Notes: generated by a model not told the origin, from the sequence alone. Counted from the stretch's first letter, positions 1-8,204 are shown. The stretch is 64,000 nt of DNA from Desulfobacter sp. (GCA_028768525.1 CP054837.1:620001-684000); one strand, 5' to 3'. Translations and numbers: made by a program.

Positions 1-144
1 AAAGACCAGGCCGGCGGCAAGCGCCAGGGCCAGGCAGTACCAAGCTGGGGAGAACAGGGGGAATATCCCCATCCATACCCCGCAGCATAGCAAGACTGCC
101 ACAGGCAGCAAGGGAGGGCAAATGCGGTCCAGTCCGGTTTTCAC
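1..144 (-). CDS. ComEC/Rec2-like membrane protein, N-terminal fragment
   Basis: The 48 codons visible start at a GTG preceded at good distance by a GGGGAGG ribosome-binding site. They run off the left window edge without a stop. The peptide starts with a short basic stretch (VKTGLDR) and continues as two very hydrophobic segments split by SPAWY. This resembles the N-terminus of ComEC/Rec2, the DNA-uptake channel of the inner membrane. Only the first segments are present, so the competence domain and metallo-beta-lactamase domain cannot be checked. Any other polytopic membrane protein remains possible. It lies downstream of murA on the same strand. Confidence 0.45.
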   Translation of the reverse strand, partial: MKTGLDRICPPLLPVAVLLCCGVWMGIFPLFSPAWYCLALALAAGLVF

Positions 145-162
145 ATAGGCCCTCCCCTATTC

Positions 163-190
163 TTTTAAAGCGGCATTTATTTAAAGCCGC
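163..190 (-). terminator. Weak terminator after murA
   Basis: On the minus strand a GCGGC/GCCGC stem with an 11-base AT-rich loop is followed by TTTAAAAG. It lies 40 bases past the murA stop and before the next gene start. The short stem and interrupted T tract make it a weak candidate. Confidence 0.4.
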
Positions 191-230
191 CTCACTCTGA
201 TTCCCAGGAAATTATCCCGGGGTCTGATTT

Positions 231-1493
231 TCAAGATTTGATCCTCAGGATATCTGCCCCCAGGGCTGAAAATTTTTCCTCAATGGCTTCATATCCCCTG
301 TCCATATGATATACCCTTGAAATCAGGGTGGTGCCTTCTGCCACCAGGCCGGCAATAACAAGGGATGCGCTGGCCCTGAGGTCCGAAGCCATCACCGGTG
401 CCCCCTGCAGCTTTTTGACCCCCCTGACCATGGCATAATTCCCATTGGAAATGGAAATATCCGCCCCCATGCGCAGCAATTCATTGGCATGGATAAACCG
501 GTTCTCAAATATGGATTCATGGATAACGGCATTGCCGTCGGCAATGGCCATTAATGCCATAAACTGGGCCTGCATGTCGGTGGGAAACCCCGGGTAGGGC
601 AATGTTTTGATATCCACACTTTTTATGGACGCCCCGCCCCTCACCCGGACACTGTCCTCAAACACCTCCACCTCGGTGCCCGTGCCGCGCAGTTTGCTGA
701 TAATGCCGCCGATGTGGTCCGGTATACAGCCCCGTATCATGACATCTCCGCCAGTGGCCGCTGCCGCCGCCATAAAAGTGCCGGTTTCAATACGGTCTGG
801 GATCACCCTGACTTCAACGGGGTTGAGTTTGTCCACGCCTTCAATGGTTATAATCGCCGTCCCGGCCCCGGAAATCCTGGCCCCCATCTTATTCAGCGCC
901 TCAGCCAGACAAACGATTTCAGGTTCCCTGGCCGCGTTGCGCAGCACGGTCTCACCCTTTGCCAAAACCGCCGCCATCATCAGGTTTTCCGTGCCGGTTA
1001 CCGTGGGGATATCAAAATAAATCTCATTTCCGGTCAGTCTTGGACCGGTGGTTTTGGCCTCAATATATCCATGTTCAATGGTTATTTCAGCCCCCATGGC
1101 TTCAAGTCCGGTCAGATGCATATTCACCGGCCGGGCCCCAATGGCGCACCCTCCGGGCATGGAGACCTTGGCATGGCCGAACCGGGCCACCAGCGGACCG
1201 AGCACGAGGATGGACGCCCTCATTTTACGGACCAAGTCGTACTCCGCCTCAATTTTATTGATCCCCCTGCCGTCCACGGACAGGGTATGGTCATCAAATT
1301 CGCATACCGCCCCCAGGTCCTCCAGAAGCAGTTTAATGGAATTAATGTCCATGAGCCTGGGCACATTGGTAAACACAGTCTGACCGTCCACCAGGATGCT
1401 GGAGGCGATTAAAGGAAGCGCGGCATTTTTTGCACCGCTGATAAACACGTCGCCGCCGAGGCGGCAGCCACCTTTGATTTGAATTTTGTCCAT
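231..1493 (-). CDS. murA: UDP-N-acetylglucosamine 1-carboxyvinyltransferase
   Basis: MurA transfers enolpyruvate from PEP to UDP-GlcNAc, the first committed cytoplasmic step of peptidoglycan synthesis. The 420-residue product has the usual family length. It shows the N-terminal GxxxxSGAKNAALP signature and the catalytic cysteine in PGGCAIGARPVN (Cys116), the residue targeted by fosfomycin. The EPT-fold repeats continue to the C-terminal GYE..EKF..LGA segment. Upstream on the same strand are a tRNA terminator and the remnant of a tRNA-Leu 3' end. So murA was probably the direct downstream neighbour of tRNA-Leu(UAA) before the mobile elements inserted. Confidence 0.97.
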   Translation of the reverse strand: MDKIQIKGGCRLGGDVFISGAKNAALPLIASSILVDGQTVFTNVPRLMDINSIKLLLEDLGAVCEFDDHTLSVDGRGINKIEAEYDLVRKMRASILVLGPLVARFGHAKVSMPGGCAIGARPVNMHLTGLEAMGAEITIEHGYIEAKTTGPRLTGNEIYFDIPTVTGTENLMMAAVLAKGETVLRNAAREPEIVCLAEALNKMGARISGAGTAIITIEGVDKLNPVEVRVIPDRIETGTFMAAAAATGGDVMIRGCIPDHIGGIISKLRGTGTEVEVFEDSVRVRGGASIKSVDIKTLPYPGFPTDMQAQFMALMAIADGNAVIHESIFENRFIHANELLRMGADISISNGNYAMVRGVKKLQGAPVMASDLRASASLVIAGLVAEGTTLISRVYHMDRGYEAIEEKFSALGADILRIKS

Positions 1494-1527
1494 AGATACT
1501 TCGGCCTTCCAAGGATGGATTAATTAA

Positions 1528-1563
1528 AAAAAGGGGCTCAGCTAAAAAGCCCGGCCCCTTTTT
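1528..1563 (-). terminator. Original terminator of the tRNA-Leu locus
   Basis: AAAAAGGGGC pairs perfectly with GCCCCTTTTT around a 16-base loop, giving a T run in the minus-strand transcript. It sits directly 3' of the displaced tRNA-Leu fragment at 1573-1629. Similar hairpins follow the copies at 5639 and 16933. It is best read as the ancestral terminator of the tRNA gene, ahead of murA. Confidence 0.7.
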
Positions 1564-1572
1564 AAATCTAAA

Positions 1573-1629
1573 TGGTACCTGGGACGAGAATTGCACTCGT
1601 ACAGAGATAATCTCCGAGGGATTTTAAGT
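1573..1629 (-). repeat. Oldest tRNA-Leu 3' fragment (distal att copy A)
   Basis: These 57 bases match the 3' part of the intact tRNA-Leu(TAA) at 16933-17020, from the encoded CCA through the variable arm into the anticodon stem-loop, with about six differences. Five of the differences lie in the variable arm, where GAG-ATAA-CTC-type pairing replaces GGG-CTCA-CCC pairing. The arm therefore still folds. This fits a displaced original host 3' end rather than random decay. It marks the far boundary of the inner element. Confidence 0.75.
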
Positions 1630-1788
1630 TACTACCTCCAAGCACCCTACTTTCCTTTGCTGAAGCGGATCTTCTTTAACAACAAGGGGTTCCGCTTTTT
1701 GCATTCTTATTATCAATCGCCTCTTTTATCATATTTTGGATTATTTTGGAATTGTTTTCACACACCAGAAAAGGGGGTATTGGCTTTC

Positions 1789-2652
1789 TCACAATAAAAC
1801 TTTCTCAGGTATTTCTCTCAACACTTGAGCCAATTTGTGTTGGTCCCATTCAATTGGTATGACGCCATAACGTTTTAGGTCTGGAGGAATATTTTCCATT
1901 AAATCTGGGTGTAACAAACCAATAATTGGTTTTCTCAATACAAATGCTTCTTGATACTCATATTCAATCCATTGTTGGTATGATGAATTGCTTTGAACGA
2001 CAATCAATACTAAATCAGCTTGTGCAAGTTGATTTCTAATCGCTAATGCAAGATTGGGAAACTTCTTAATTACGTCGTCTCTTGTTTTTCCAGTATTGCC
2101 AATTCTAATATGCGTAATGTTATTTAAACACTGATTAATATCTTCACGTTCATCTTTTAATTTTGCCACCCTTTTTTCAACCTTGTTAATCTCGACATCC
2201 AATTGAAATAAGCCGGATTGGTTCCGCTTTTTTTCTCTTTGAAGGTTCAGTCCTTCAATTCTGCTTTTTATTTTTTCTAAAGACTTAATTTTTGCAACAA
2301 AACCTGGATTTAGAATTCGTTCTCGTTCTTCTGCTATCAACAAATCAATTTGCTCATATTGTATAATTTCCATTTCTTTAATTTTCAAATTAGCACGACG
2401 AGCCTTTAGATGTTTTAGTTTATTAGAAAATTTGTACTTTAGCTTCGTTATTTCAGCAGAACGGTTATTCAAGAATTCAATCCTTTGAGGGATTGCCTCT
2501 TCTCCTGTTGCTACAGATATTGCCTGGTCTTTAGATATGGATAGATTAACCCAATTGAAATCTATTATCGAATTTAGCATCGTCACAAGATTCTGATAAA
2601 AGATTTCATTTTCCCAAGAATGGCTAATGAAAATTTTAATAGGTTTCTTCAT
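1789..2652 (-). CDS. TIR-like (MTH538/ThsB-type) domain protein with coiled-coil insertion
   Basis: The 287-residue protein begins KIFISHSW (residues 6-13), followed by a FNWVNLSI segment at about 32-39. This matches the start of the MTH538/ThsB-like TIR family. Residues about 55-175 are almost pure charged coiled coil. The TIR fold then resumes with ADLVLIVVQSNSS (about 212-224), a WIEYE segment with candidate catalytic Glu230/Glu232, KPIIGLLHP and PIEWD. Family TIR domains are uninterrupted and about 130 residues long. Such proteins act in NAD-linked antiphage signalling (ThsB of Thoeris), but no ThsA-like partner is recognisable nearby. Role in defence is inference; the split-domain layout is seen. 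Confidence 0.65.
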   Translation of the reverse strand: MKKPIKIFISHSWENEIFYQNLVTMLNSIIDFNWVNLSISKDQAISVATGEEAIPQRIEFLNNRSAEITKLKYKFSNKLKHLKARRANLKIKEMEIIQYEQIDLLIAEERERILNPGFVAKIKSLEKIKSRIEGLNLQREKKRNQSGLFQLDVEINKVEKRVAKLKDEREDINQCLNNITHIRIGNTGKTRDDVIKKFPNLALAIRNQLAQADLVLIVVQSNSSYQQWIEYEYQEAFVLRKPIIGLLHPDLMENIPPDLKRYGVIPIEWDQHKLAQVLREIPEKVLL

Positions 2653-2790
2653 TGCGTTTTTTGGAATGAGCGCCCCATTGGAGGGCCATCAGTGAATAGT
2701 CTAATGGGACATAGCCGTTTTTTCAAATGATATCAAATGCATCCTGTGATATTGGCAGTCCATTATCCATGGAATCAAAGATCAAGGGAG

Positions 2791-2883
2791 ATGTCAATCA
2801 GGAAATCCCTTAGAAAACAATCTTTTTTCTCTGGCTGTGGAATTTGTAAAAAATATATTGGCAATCCAGATAAAGGGGCTTAA
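2791..2883 (+). pseudogene. Remnant of an integrase 5' end
   Basis: A 30-codon frame begins MSIRKSLRK behind a GGGAG site. Its first 28 bases match the start of the integrase pseudogene at 5017 (MSIRETLRN) at about 24 positions. After that the similarity is lost. It looks like the leftover start of a second, related integrase copy within the inner element. A real short peptide cannot be excluded. Confidence 0.3.
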
Positions 2884-3136
2884 ATTCACATCAACTTGCT
2901 TAACAGCCATTGCATTATATGAATCCTATGATCCCAAAGCATTAGGAAGTTTGGTACCCCCACCACATGCCCCCCCCCACTATCACCAATCGGTAATTCT
3001 CATGTCATGTTCCGATTATAATCACCTGGTATATATCAAACAAAAGAAAGACCAGGGATTTAACCCCACACAGCTTTCAAAGGAGTATGGGGTATCTAAG
3101 GCTACTATTTATAATGTGCTGAATGAAGCTGACTGA
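2837..3136 (+). pseudogene. Resolvase/invertase C-terminal HTH fragment
   Basis: The last 30 residues (KKDQGFNPTQLSKEYGVSKA, then TIYNVL) look like the C-terminal helix-turn-helix of serine resolvases. The residues before it (PPPHAPPHYH and earlier) do not resemble a catalytic domain, and the serine and arginine motifs are missing. It is read as a 3' scrap of a resolvase, with coding content credible only from about 3020 onward. Confidence 0.35.
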
Positions 3137-3239
3137 AGCTGACTGATTATCAGGCTGAGCAAAGCGGCAATTTAATAAAACTTTAGATTTCCGTTTAATG
3201 CTTTATTAAAGGCTGTTCTCTGCTGAGAAGGTAAAAAAA

Positions 3240-3827
3240 CTATAGATTAACTGTAGGATCAAACCAAATTATTAGAACCACCATCACTACAAATAGTAAG
3301 AGTACGATATATAAATGTTCCGTATCAATTGCTGTATCCTTGGCGTTTTTATTTGCTTCCAAATAAGCCTTTGTTTCTATAACGACATTAACTTCATCCA
3401 TTGGTGTATTGCATTTAGGGCAAGTACGATCTGCCGTTAAATATATCGGGCTTGAATGTAGGCAAGACGGACAAATCATCTTTTCCATTTTATCAATATC
3501 ACAGCTATCAGGAATGATTTTTTTTTGGTGCTTTCTTTGTGCATTCCAAATGCGAATGTACAAAACTGAAAAGTACCCCCCGATAGAAAATAAAAAGATA
3601 CTGCCTGCCACATAAGCATTGATTGTAACCTTAGCTGACTCCCCATAAAGATAAGTATCTATGCCTCTTTGGGGCACTCTAATAAAACCTTTTTCATTGT
3701 AATCTTGCCAGCTTGTAATAGCTAAAAACAGCAAAAAAAGGCTTCCCGCAATAAGTCCCAAAATAGTTTTGCGGGCAGTTTTCTGAGAATTGAAATAATA
3801 ACGAGGTTTTCTATTAATTGACTTCAT
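3240..3827 (-). CDS. Membrane protein with an internal zinc ribbon
   Basis: A 195-residue protein of no recognised family. Hydrophobic segments lie at about 20-40, 71-95 and 172-190. Between the second and third is a zinc-ribbon-like motif, CPSC (about 119-122) and CPKC (about 136-139). The predicted layout puts the ribbon in a loop between membrane segments. It lies on the same strand as the TIR-like gene, but more than 580 bases upstream of it, so co-transcription is uncertain. AT-rich composition fits element cargo. Confidence 0.5.
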   Translation of the reverse strand: MKSINRKPRYYFNSQKTARKTILGLIAGSLFLLFLAITSWQDYNEKGFIRVPQRGIDTYLYGESAKVTINAYVAGSIFLFSIGGYFSVLYIRIWNAQRKHQKKIIPDSCDIDKMEKMICPSCLHSSPIYLTADRTCPKCNTPMDEVNVVIETKAYLEANKNAKDTAIDTEHLYIVLLLFVVMVVLIIWFDPTVNL

Positions 3828-4103
3828 AAAAATTAAAGAAAGAACCGTAAGAATTAATCAATTTAAATGGAGAATATCCTTACCCAGTCTGAAAATCATA
3901 GTACAAATATTGAATATCGAACGAACTTGTTCTCTATTCCACTTTTTCTTTTAGAGGATTCTATCCGAAACCTTTTAAATACATGATAAAAAATGGCTAT
4001 AAACGGTAAAGACACAACACCAACTACAAGTATTAATTCTATTGGGTTGGAATAAGAAAATAGCATGGAATTTGTTTTTTCACTTTAGCCTGATTTAATA
4101 TTT

Positions 4104-4427
4104 CTATTCCCAGCCTTTGATTAGACACCATAATATATATGCACCGACAATTGTACCTATTGGGAAGCCAAACAACATAACTACGGCCAGAATAATTCCA
4201 ACTATTCGCCCCCAGTCTTTGTGCTCTTTTATTGCAGAACCGATCTTGAAAAATAGGAAAGGGATTAAAGCCATAGAAAACATTGGGACCAAAGCCACTG
4301 GATCTGGCAAAGAATTATCTCCAGCAAACAGAGGAATTATAATCGCTATCGTCATACCTATAAAACCCAACACCTGCAACCAACCAAAGAGTCTGATAAT
4401 CCGTCCAGCTTTTACGTATGTTTCCAT
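4104..4427 (-). CDS. Small membrane protein, unknown
   Basis: A 107-residue, strongly hydrophobic protein with about three membrane segments (about 13-33, 45-62 and 74-100), linked by KIGSAIKEHKDWGR. An AGGAGTTAAATA stretch precedes the ATG. The family was not recognised. It lies in the AT-rich inner element, between the zinc-ribbon membrane protein and a 75-codon frame, all on the minus strand. Confidence 0.5.
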   Translation of the reverse strand: METYVKAGRIIRLFGWLQVLGFIGMTIAIIIPLFAGDNSLPDPVALVPMFSMALIPFLFFKIGSAIKEHKDWGRIVGIILAVVMLFGFPIGTIVGAYILWCLIKGWE

Positions 4428-4555
4428 TATTTAACTCCTGTTTTTATGTAACAAATGAATATACAGATTTGAATAATATGATTTTTTAAAAGCTATCCTC
4501 ATTAAATTGATTTAAAGATTATCCTGACGGTTATCAGCTTTGCAGCACAAGATTT

Positions 4556-4783
4556 CTAATCTTCAATTACAAAAGAACTGCCGTCTCTAAAAGATGTATG
4601 CAACAAGGGACTTGTTGAAATTTCCTCACTACATACGCCCCCTTTTGGGAGTTGCCCGGATTCCCAGTTCAACTCATTTTCACCATCACAAAGTCTGGAT
4701 GCAAGCGATTTTAGCGAAGGGATATTATCACTTTCAGCAATCACTTTGGTTCCTTTTTCTGGGTCAGTTCGAAGCAATTTCAT
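4556..4783 (-). CDS. Hypothetical 75-residue protein
   Basis: A short frame with a GGAG site before the ATG. The product is hydrophilic (MKLLRTDPEKGTKVIAE at the start, SFRDGSSFVIED at the end), with no motif recognised. It is supported only by start context and by lying in line with the other minus-strand genes of the inner element. Chance reading is possible. Confidence 0.35.
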   Translation of the reverse strand: MKLLRTDPEKGTKVIAESDNIPSLKSLASRLCDGENELNWESGQLPKGGVCSEEISTSPLLHTSFRDGSSFVIED

Positions 4784-5016
4784 TATCCATCTCCTGAGTT
4801 ATTGAACCTAATATTTTCCTGGGTGCTCAATGCTTTGCCCCCATTCCCCATCACAAAAAAGCCTTAAACAGCATGAGGCGAATTCTTTGGATGAGCACAA
4901 CACTGAAGGATCACCAAAGAATCATTTGATGGGAAATGACCAATTCGTTACAAAGAAGCCCAATTTACCCTGTGGCATTAACAGGCCATACCAGAACGAA
5001 TCAGATATAATCGGCC

Positions 5017-5623
5017 ATGTCAATCAGGGAAACCCTTAGAAATTTTCTGATTTTCAAAAAAGTTACCCTTATTTCAGCCTGCCAGATGAAAAATGGGCCG
5101 ATTTCAGGACAAAAATCCTGGGGTACACGGCCAGAAAAAATGAGATGCATACCGGATAGCAGGAAAAAGAAAGGCGGTCATTTAACGCCGCGCAAAGTTC
5201 CTCTGACCCAAAGACTATATGAGATACTATCAAAACGCTATAAGGTCAGGAAATTAGAGTACCCTTGGGTGTTTTGTAATACTTATTTAGACTGGAAAAC
5301 CGGGAAAAAAGTAACTACCAAATTCAAGTATCGTTCGACCATATTGAAGACGCTGTGCAAAAAGGCTGGCGTGAGAAGATTTTCTTTTCATGCTTCTGCG
5401 TCACTCAGGAGTTTCAATCATGGATAATATGAACGTGCCATTGGCAGCTATTCAGAAAATTTTGGGTCATGAAAATCGTACAACAACAAAAATCTATTTG
5501 CACAGTATTGGTGGGTCGGAAATAGAAGCGATGTCTATTTTTGAGTCAGCTACACAAAATCCACACACCAATCCACACCACGGGTATTTAGCAATAAAAA
5601 AGGGGTTCAGCATTACCAGCTAA
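5017..5623 (+). pseudogene. Tyrosine recombinase (integrase), truncated and frameshifted
   Basis: The C-terminal catalytic half of a phage-type integrase is readable, but in two frames. The first frame gives VPLTQRLYEILSKRY and a WVF..YLDWKTGKK stretch and reaches FSFHA. One extra base near 5396-5400 breaks the HALRHSG box. The second frame resumes LRHSGVSIMD, then IQKILGHENRTTTKIYLHS with the tyrosine nucleophile. The N-terminus is also collapsed: ten residues (MSIRETLRNF) are followed directly by catalytic-domain sequence. The gene ends beside tRNA fragment B, the normal place for an integrase. It is dead as written. Confidence 0.8.
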
Positions 5624-5629
5624 CCCCTT
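5600..5629 (-). terminator. Terminator beside tRNA fragment B
   Basis: AAGGGGTT pairs with AACCCCTT around a 14-base loop and is followed on the minus strand by a T-rich tract. It is closely related to the hairpin behind the intact tRNA-Leu at 16933. The terminator was therefore carried with the att region. Confidence 0.6.
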
Positions 5630-5638
5630 GATTTCATT

Positions 5639-5699
5639 TGGTACCTGGGACGAGAATTGAACTCGTACAGGGCTCAGCCCCGAGGGATTTTAAGTCCCT
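5639..5699 (-). repeat. att copy B: tRNA-Leu 3' fragment (61 bp, perfect)
   Basis: All 61 bases are identical to 16933-16993, the 3' portion of the intact tRNA-Leu(TAA) from CCA to the anticodon stem. Immediately after the repeat the sequences diverge (CAAAAAG here, TGCGTCT in the tRNA). This is the direct repeat expected at the far end of a tRNA-integrated element. Confidence 0.92.
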
Positions 5700-5821
5700 C
5701 AAAAAGCACTTTCACTCACCTTCACAGAGAGTCCTCAAAAAACCTCCAAACCATTGACCCCAAAGGGTTTTTGTGCTATCAATATTTCATTGATTTTCAC
5801 ACAACTTAAAACACTTTCATA

Positions 5822-5847
5822 AAAAAAAGTTGTACAGGGGTTGTACA
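5822..5847. repeat. TTGTACA-GGGG-TTGTACA repeat, left copy
   Basis: A 26-base sequence made of an A7-G tract and two TTGTACA heptamers separated by GGGG. It recurs perfectly at 16838-16863, just inside the other end of the element. This copy sits 16 bases before the integrase ATG. Paired copies inside both ends suggest integrase arm-type binding sites or an integrase operator. Confidence 0.6.
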
Positions 5848-5863
5848 GAAATGAGGGGTAGAC

Positions 5864-7096
5864 ATGGCAACCGCATGGCATAAAACAGATTTCAAAGGCG
5901 TCCGTTACAGAAAACACCCCAAGAGAAAGCACGGGATCAAGTTCGATCAATATTTCGTTATAACCTACAAACTTGACGGAGTTACAAAATCAGAGGCCAT
6001 AGGTTGGGCCAGTGAAGGCCATTCGGCATCAGAATCCTTTGAAAAGTTATGTGAGCTTAAACGTAATCAAAAATCAGGACAAGGTCCAAGAACCATCGCT
6101 GAAGCTAAGCAAGAGGCTGAACTAAAACGTGAACAAATTAAGCGAGAAAGAACCGCCGCAGAACAGAAAAATAAAACGCTTAATCAATACTGGCCGGAAT
6201 ATTATAAAACCGCAAAAAAATCTAAAAAAAAAGTCAGTTATGAAAAAGAGGAATCTCACTATAGATTGTGGCTTTCCCCATTGCTTGGGCATATATCATT
6301 GAATGATATCAAGCTTGAACAATGGGATCTTTTAACAGAAGCCCTGTCCAAGGATGGAAAATCAAAACGGACACAAGAATATGTTACTGGCACACTTAGG
6401 CGCATCCTCAAACATGCTTACCACAGACGATTAATTGATGAGGCCCCACCATCAGGAAAAAGAATCGGCGTTACAGGCCCAGGAAATAGTAACCGGCGCA
6501 GAAGAATTATAAGGCCAGATGAGGCAGAAGCCATCCTATCGAAACTTGAAGAAACAGACCGCTCTGCATGGCGAATCACAAGATTTGCATTCCTGACTGG
6601 TTGCCGTGCTTCCGAGGCGTTTAATCTCTGCTATCGTGACATCGATCTCATCTCCCAAATCATAACATTTCCAGAAACCAAGAATAAAGATCCCCGATCC
6701 CTGCCTATTTCTGAATCTTTGAAACAAATATTTGACGAGATACCGGAAGGAAAGCCCCAGGATAGAGTTTTCTTAAGCCTAAAGGAAATTCCCTACAAAG
6801 AAGCCCCCTCCGCATTTCGAACTGTAGTTGACGCTTTAAAACTGAATGAAGGCCGAGCCCCCCTTGATAAAATCAGTTTTCATTCAATCCGGCATTCTGT
6901 CGCCACGGAACTTGCCAAACGGCTAAATATTCGGGAACTAATGGACGTTATGGGATGGCGGACTGTTTTAATGGCAACTCGTTATATAAAAGGTGATGAG
7001 GATACAAAACGAAATGCACTGGCAGGATTAGAGCAAGCATTAAAACCCCAGGAAGGAAAAATTTTGCCTTTCAATAAAAAAACAGGTTCAACATAA
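5864..7096 (+). CDS. int: Site-specific tyrosine recombinase (integrase)
   Basis: A 410-residue phage-type integrase that should catalyse integration and excision at the tRNA-Leu 3' end. An N-terminal arm-binding region rich in K/R (to about 100) is followed by a SAM-like core-binding domain (about 105-195) and the catalytic domain. Catalytic residues seen are Arg248 (TGCRASE), Lys273 or Lys275, His340 and Arg343 (FHSIRHS), Trp365 at the His/Trp position (MGWRT) and the nucleophile Tyr374 (ATRYIKG). The ATG follows GGGGTAGAC. The gene starts 165 bases inside att copy B and reads into the element. It is intact, unlike the 5017 relic. Confidence 0.94.
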   Translation: MATAWHKTDFKGVRYRKHPKRKHGIKFDQYFVITYKLDGVTKSEAIGWASEGHSASESFEKLCELKRNQKSGQGPRTIAEAKQEAELKREQIKRERTAAEQKNKTLNQYWPEYYKTAKKSKKKVSYEKEESHYRLWLSPLLGHISLNDIKLEQWDLLTEALSKDGKSKRTQEYVTGTLRRILKHAYHRRLIDEAPPSGKRIGVTGPGNSNRRRRIIRPDEAEAILSKLEETDRSAWRITRFAFLTGCRASEAFNLCYRDIDLISQIITFPETKNKDPRSLPISESLKQIFDEIPEGKPQDRVFLSLKEIPYKEAPSAFRTVVDALKLNEGRAPLDKISFHSIRHSVATELAKRLNIRELMDVMGWRTVLMATRYIKGDEDTKRNALAGLEQALKPQEGKILPFNKKTGST

Positions 7097-7274
7097 AAAT
7101 TGGGGTAAAATGCGGATACGGTTATAAATGCCAGCTTTTGCCGTATTCCAAAATGTTTTACACTCCAAACCTGTATATAAAATCGCCAATTTTAAATATA
7201 AAATCAAGGCATCCACTTTATAACTTACATAGCTCAAAAACTGATAGCGCCTAACATCTTGTAGGAGAGATCAA

Positions 7275-8078
7275 ATGCCGAAAAATAAAAAGCAGGAACA
7301 GGAACTACTGGAAAAACAAATTAGTAGGCATGAACGTGCCTGTGAGGGAATAGATACATACCAACATTTTAAAAAATTAGATTACTGGACACTTGATGAG
7401 GGGGTAAAGTTATTAATTGCCCCGAATGAAATTGGTCAAAAATCAAAAAGTATGTTTCCATTATTGTTCGACATTGAATTTTTACAAAACCCTGAGAGAT
7501 ACCAAAAAGTTACCAGGGCTATTAATAAATCTTTGCCTGTCGAAGGTAATTACGAGGAAAAAAGAATAGAATACAAAAGCGGGGATGCAAAAAAAACAGT
7601 TTCTACACATTGGTATCATTGTTGCGCCCGTCTTAAAGTAAATCCGTTCGAATTTCTTGAATTTGTAAATGACAAACAGTTGTTTGATATTCCAGACAAA
7701 TTACAGTTTTTAAAAGTACGTCTGGATTCAGGAAAGTATTTATATTCTTGGCAGGATGAAGTTTTAGAAAATCCTGACAGTTTTAATCATCTTAATTGTG
7801 ACGAAAGTGCAAAACTTAGCGGGAAAGAAAGTCAGGAGTTAGGGCGGTTAAGAACTGAAAAAAGAACAATGGATGCAACGGTTAAAGCTGCCATAGAGGT
7901 GGGGAAGTTTGTACAAACCAAAATCAATAACAAAGAAAAAATAGTGAGAGGGCATATAGAGAATTTTGTAAATAAACTTGATAAGAATATCCCGGGCACC
8001 AGGATTGATCTCATTTGGGAATCCATAAATGATGAAGTTAAGAACGGCCCAGGACGCCCCAAAAAAGCCAAATCCTAA
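7275..8078 (+). CDS. Hypothetical element protein, 267 residues
   Basis: The start is well supported by TAGGAGAGATCAA before ATG. The product is hydrophilic and not recognised. The first half has a YWTLDEGVKLLIAPNE segment, which recalls helical N-termini of element-borne regulatory proteins. The C-terminus ends in GPGRPKKAKS, a short AT-hook-like basic motif that may touch DNA. A strong hairpin with a T run follows at once, so the gene is probably transcribed separately from, or as the end of, the integrase unit. Function unknown. Confidence 0.55.
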   Translation: MPKNKKQEQELLEKQISRHERACEGIDTYQHFKKLDYWTLDEGVKLLIAPNEIGQKSKSMFPLLFDIEFLQNPERYQKVTRAINKSLPVEGNYEEKRIEYKSGDAKKTVSTHWYHCCARLKVNPFEFLEFVNDKQLFDIPDKLQFLKVRLDSGKYLYSWQDEVLENPDSFNHLNCDESAKLSGKESQELGRLRTEKRTMDATVKAAIEVGKFVQTKINNKEKIVRGHIENFVNKLDKNIPGTRIDLIWESINDEVKNGPGRPKKAKS

Positions 8079-8083
8079 AACCC

Positions 8084-8139
8084 CCCAAAACATTCCAGAC
8101 ATAAAATTCCTTGAACGAATTAATGTTTTGGGAATTTTT
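8084..8139 (+). terminator. Terminator after the 267-residue gene
   Basis: CCCAAAACATT pairs perfectly with AATGTTTTGGG (11 bp). An inner AATTC/GAATT pairing lies in the loop, and AATTTTTTAA follows. It starts six bases after the stop codon. It separates the int region from the AlpA-RepA unit. Confidence 0.65.
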
Positions 8140-8204
8140 TAATTCCTACGCCTACATATATTTCCTTTCAGAGTCATTAATAATAAATATGAAAGGAATT
8201 AAAA

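Larger units (their letters stand above)
1573..5699. mobile_element. Inner, decayed integrative element in tRNA-Leu(UAA)
   Basis: The region lies between tRNA-Leu 3' copies A (1573) and B (5639) and is clearly more AT-rich than the flanking murA. It holds a frameshifted tyrosine integrase next to copy B, a second integrase-start scrap at 2791, a resolvase-like fragment, a TIR-like gene and small membrane-protein genes. No replication, conjugation or virion genes are seen. Copy A is diverged while copies B and C are identical, so this element is probably older than the one at 5639-16993. Confidence 0.65.

Noticed and set aside
1789..2652. Complete Thoeris system
   Set aside because: The TIR-like protein resembles ThsB, but no SIR2/SLOG or other ThsA-type effector was found in the window.
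6953..6985. Integrase with missing second histidine
   Set aside because: Trp in MGWRT stands at the His/Trp position, which is a known natural variant; the nucleophile Tyr374 and the HxxRH box are present.
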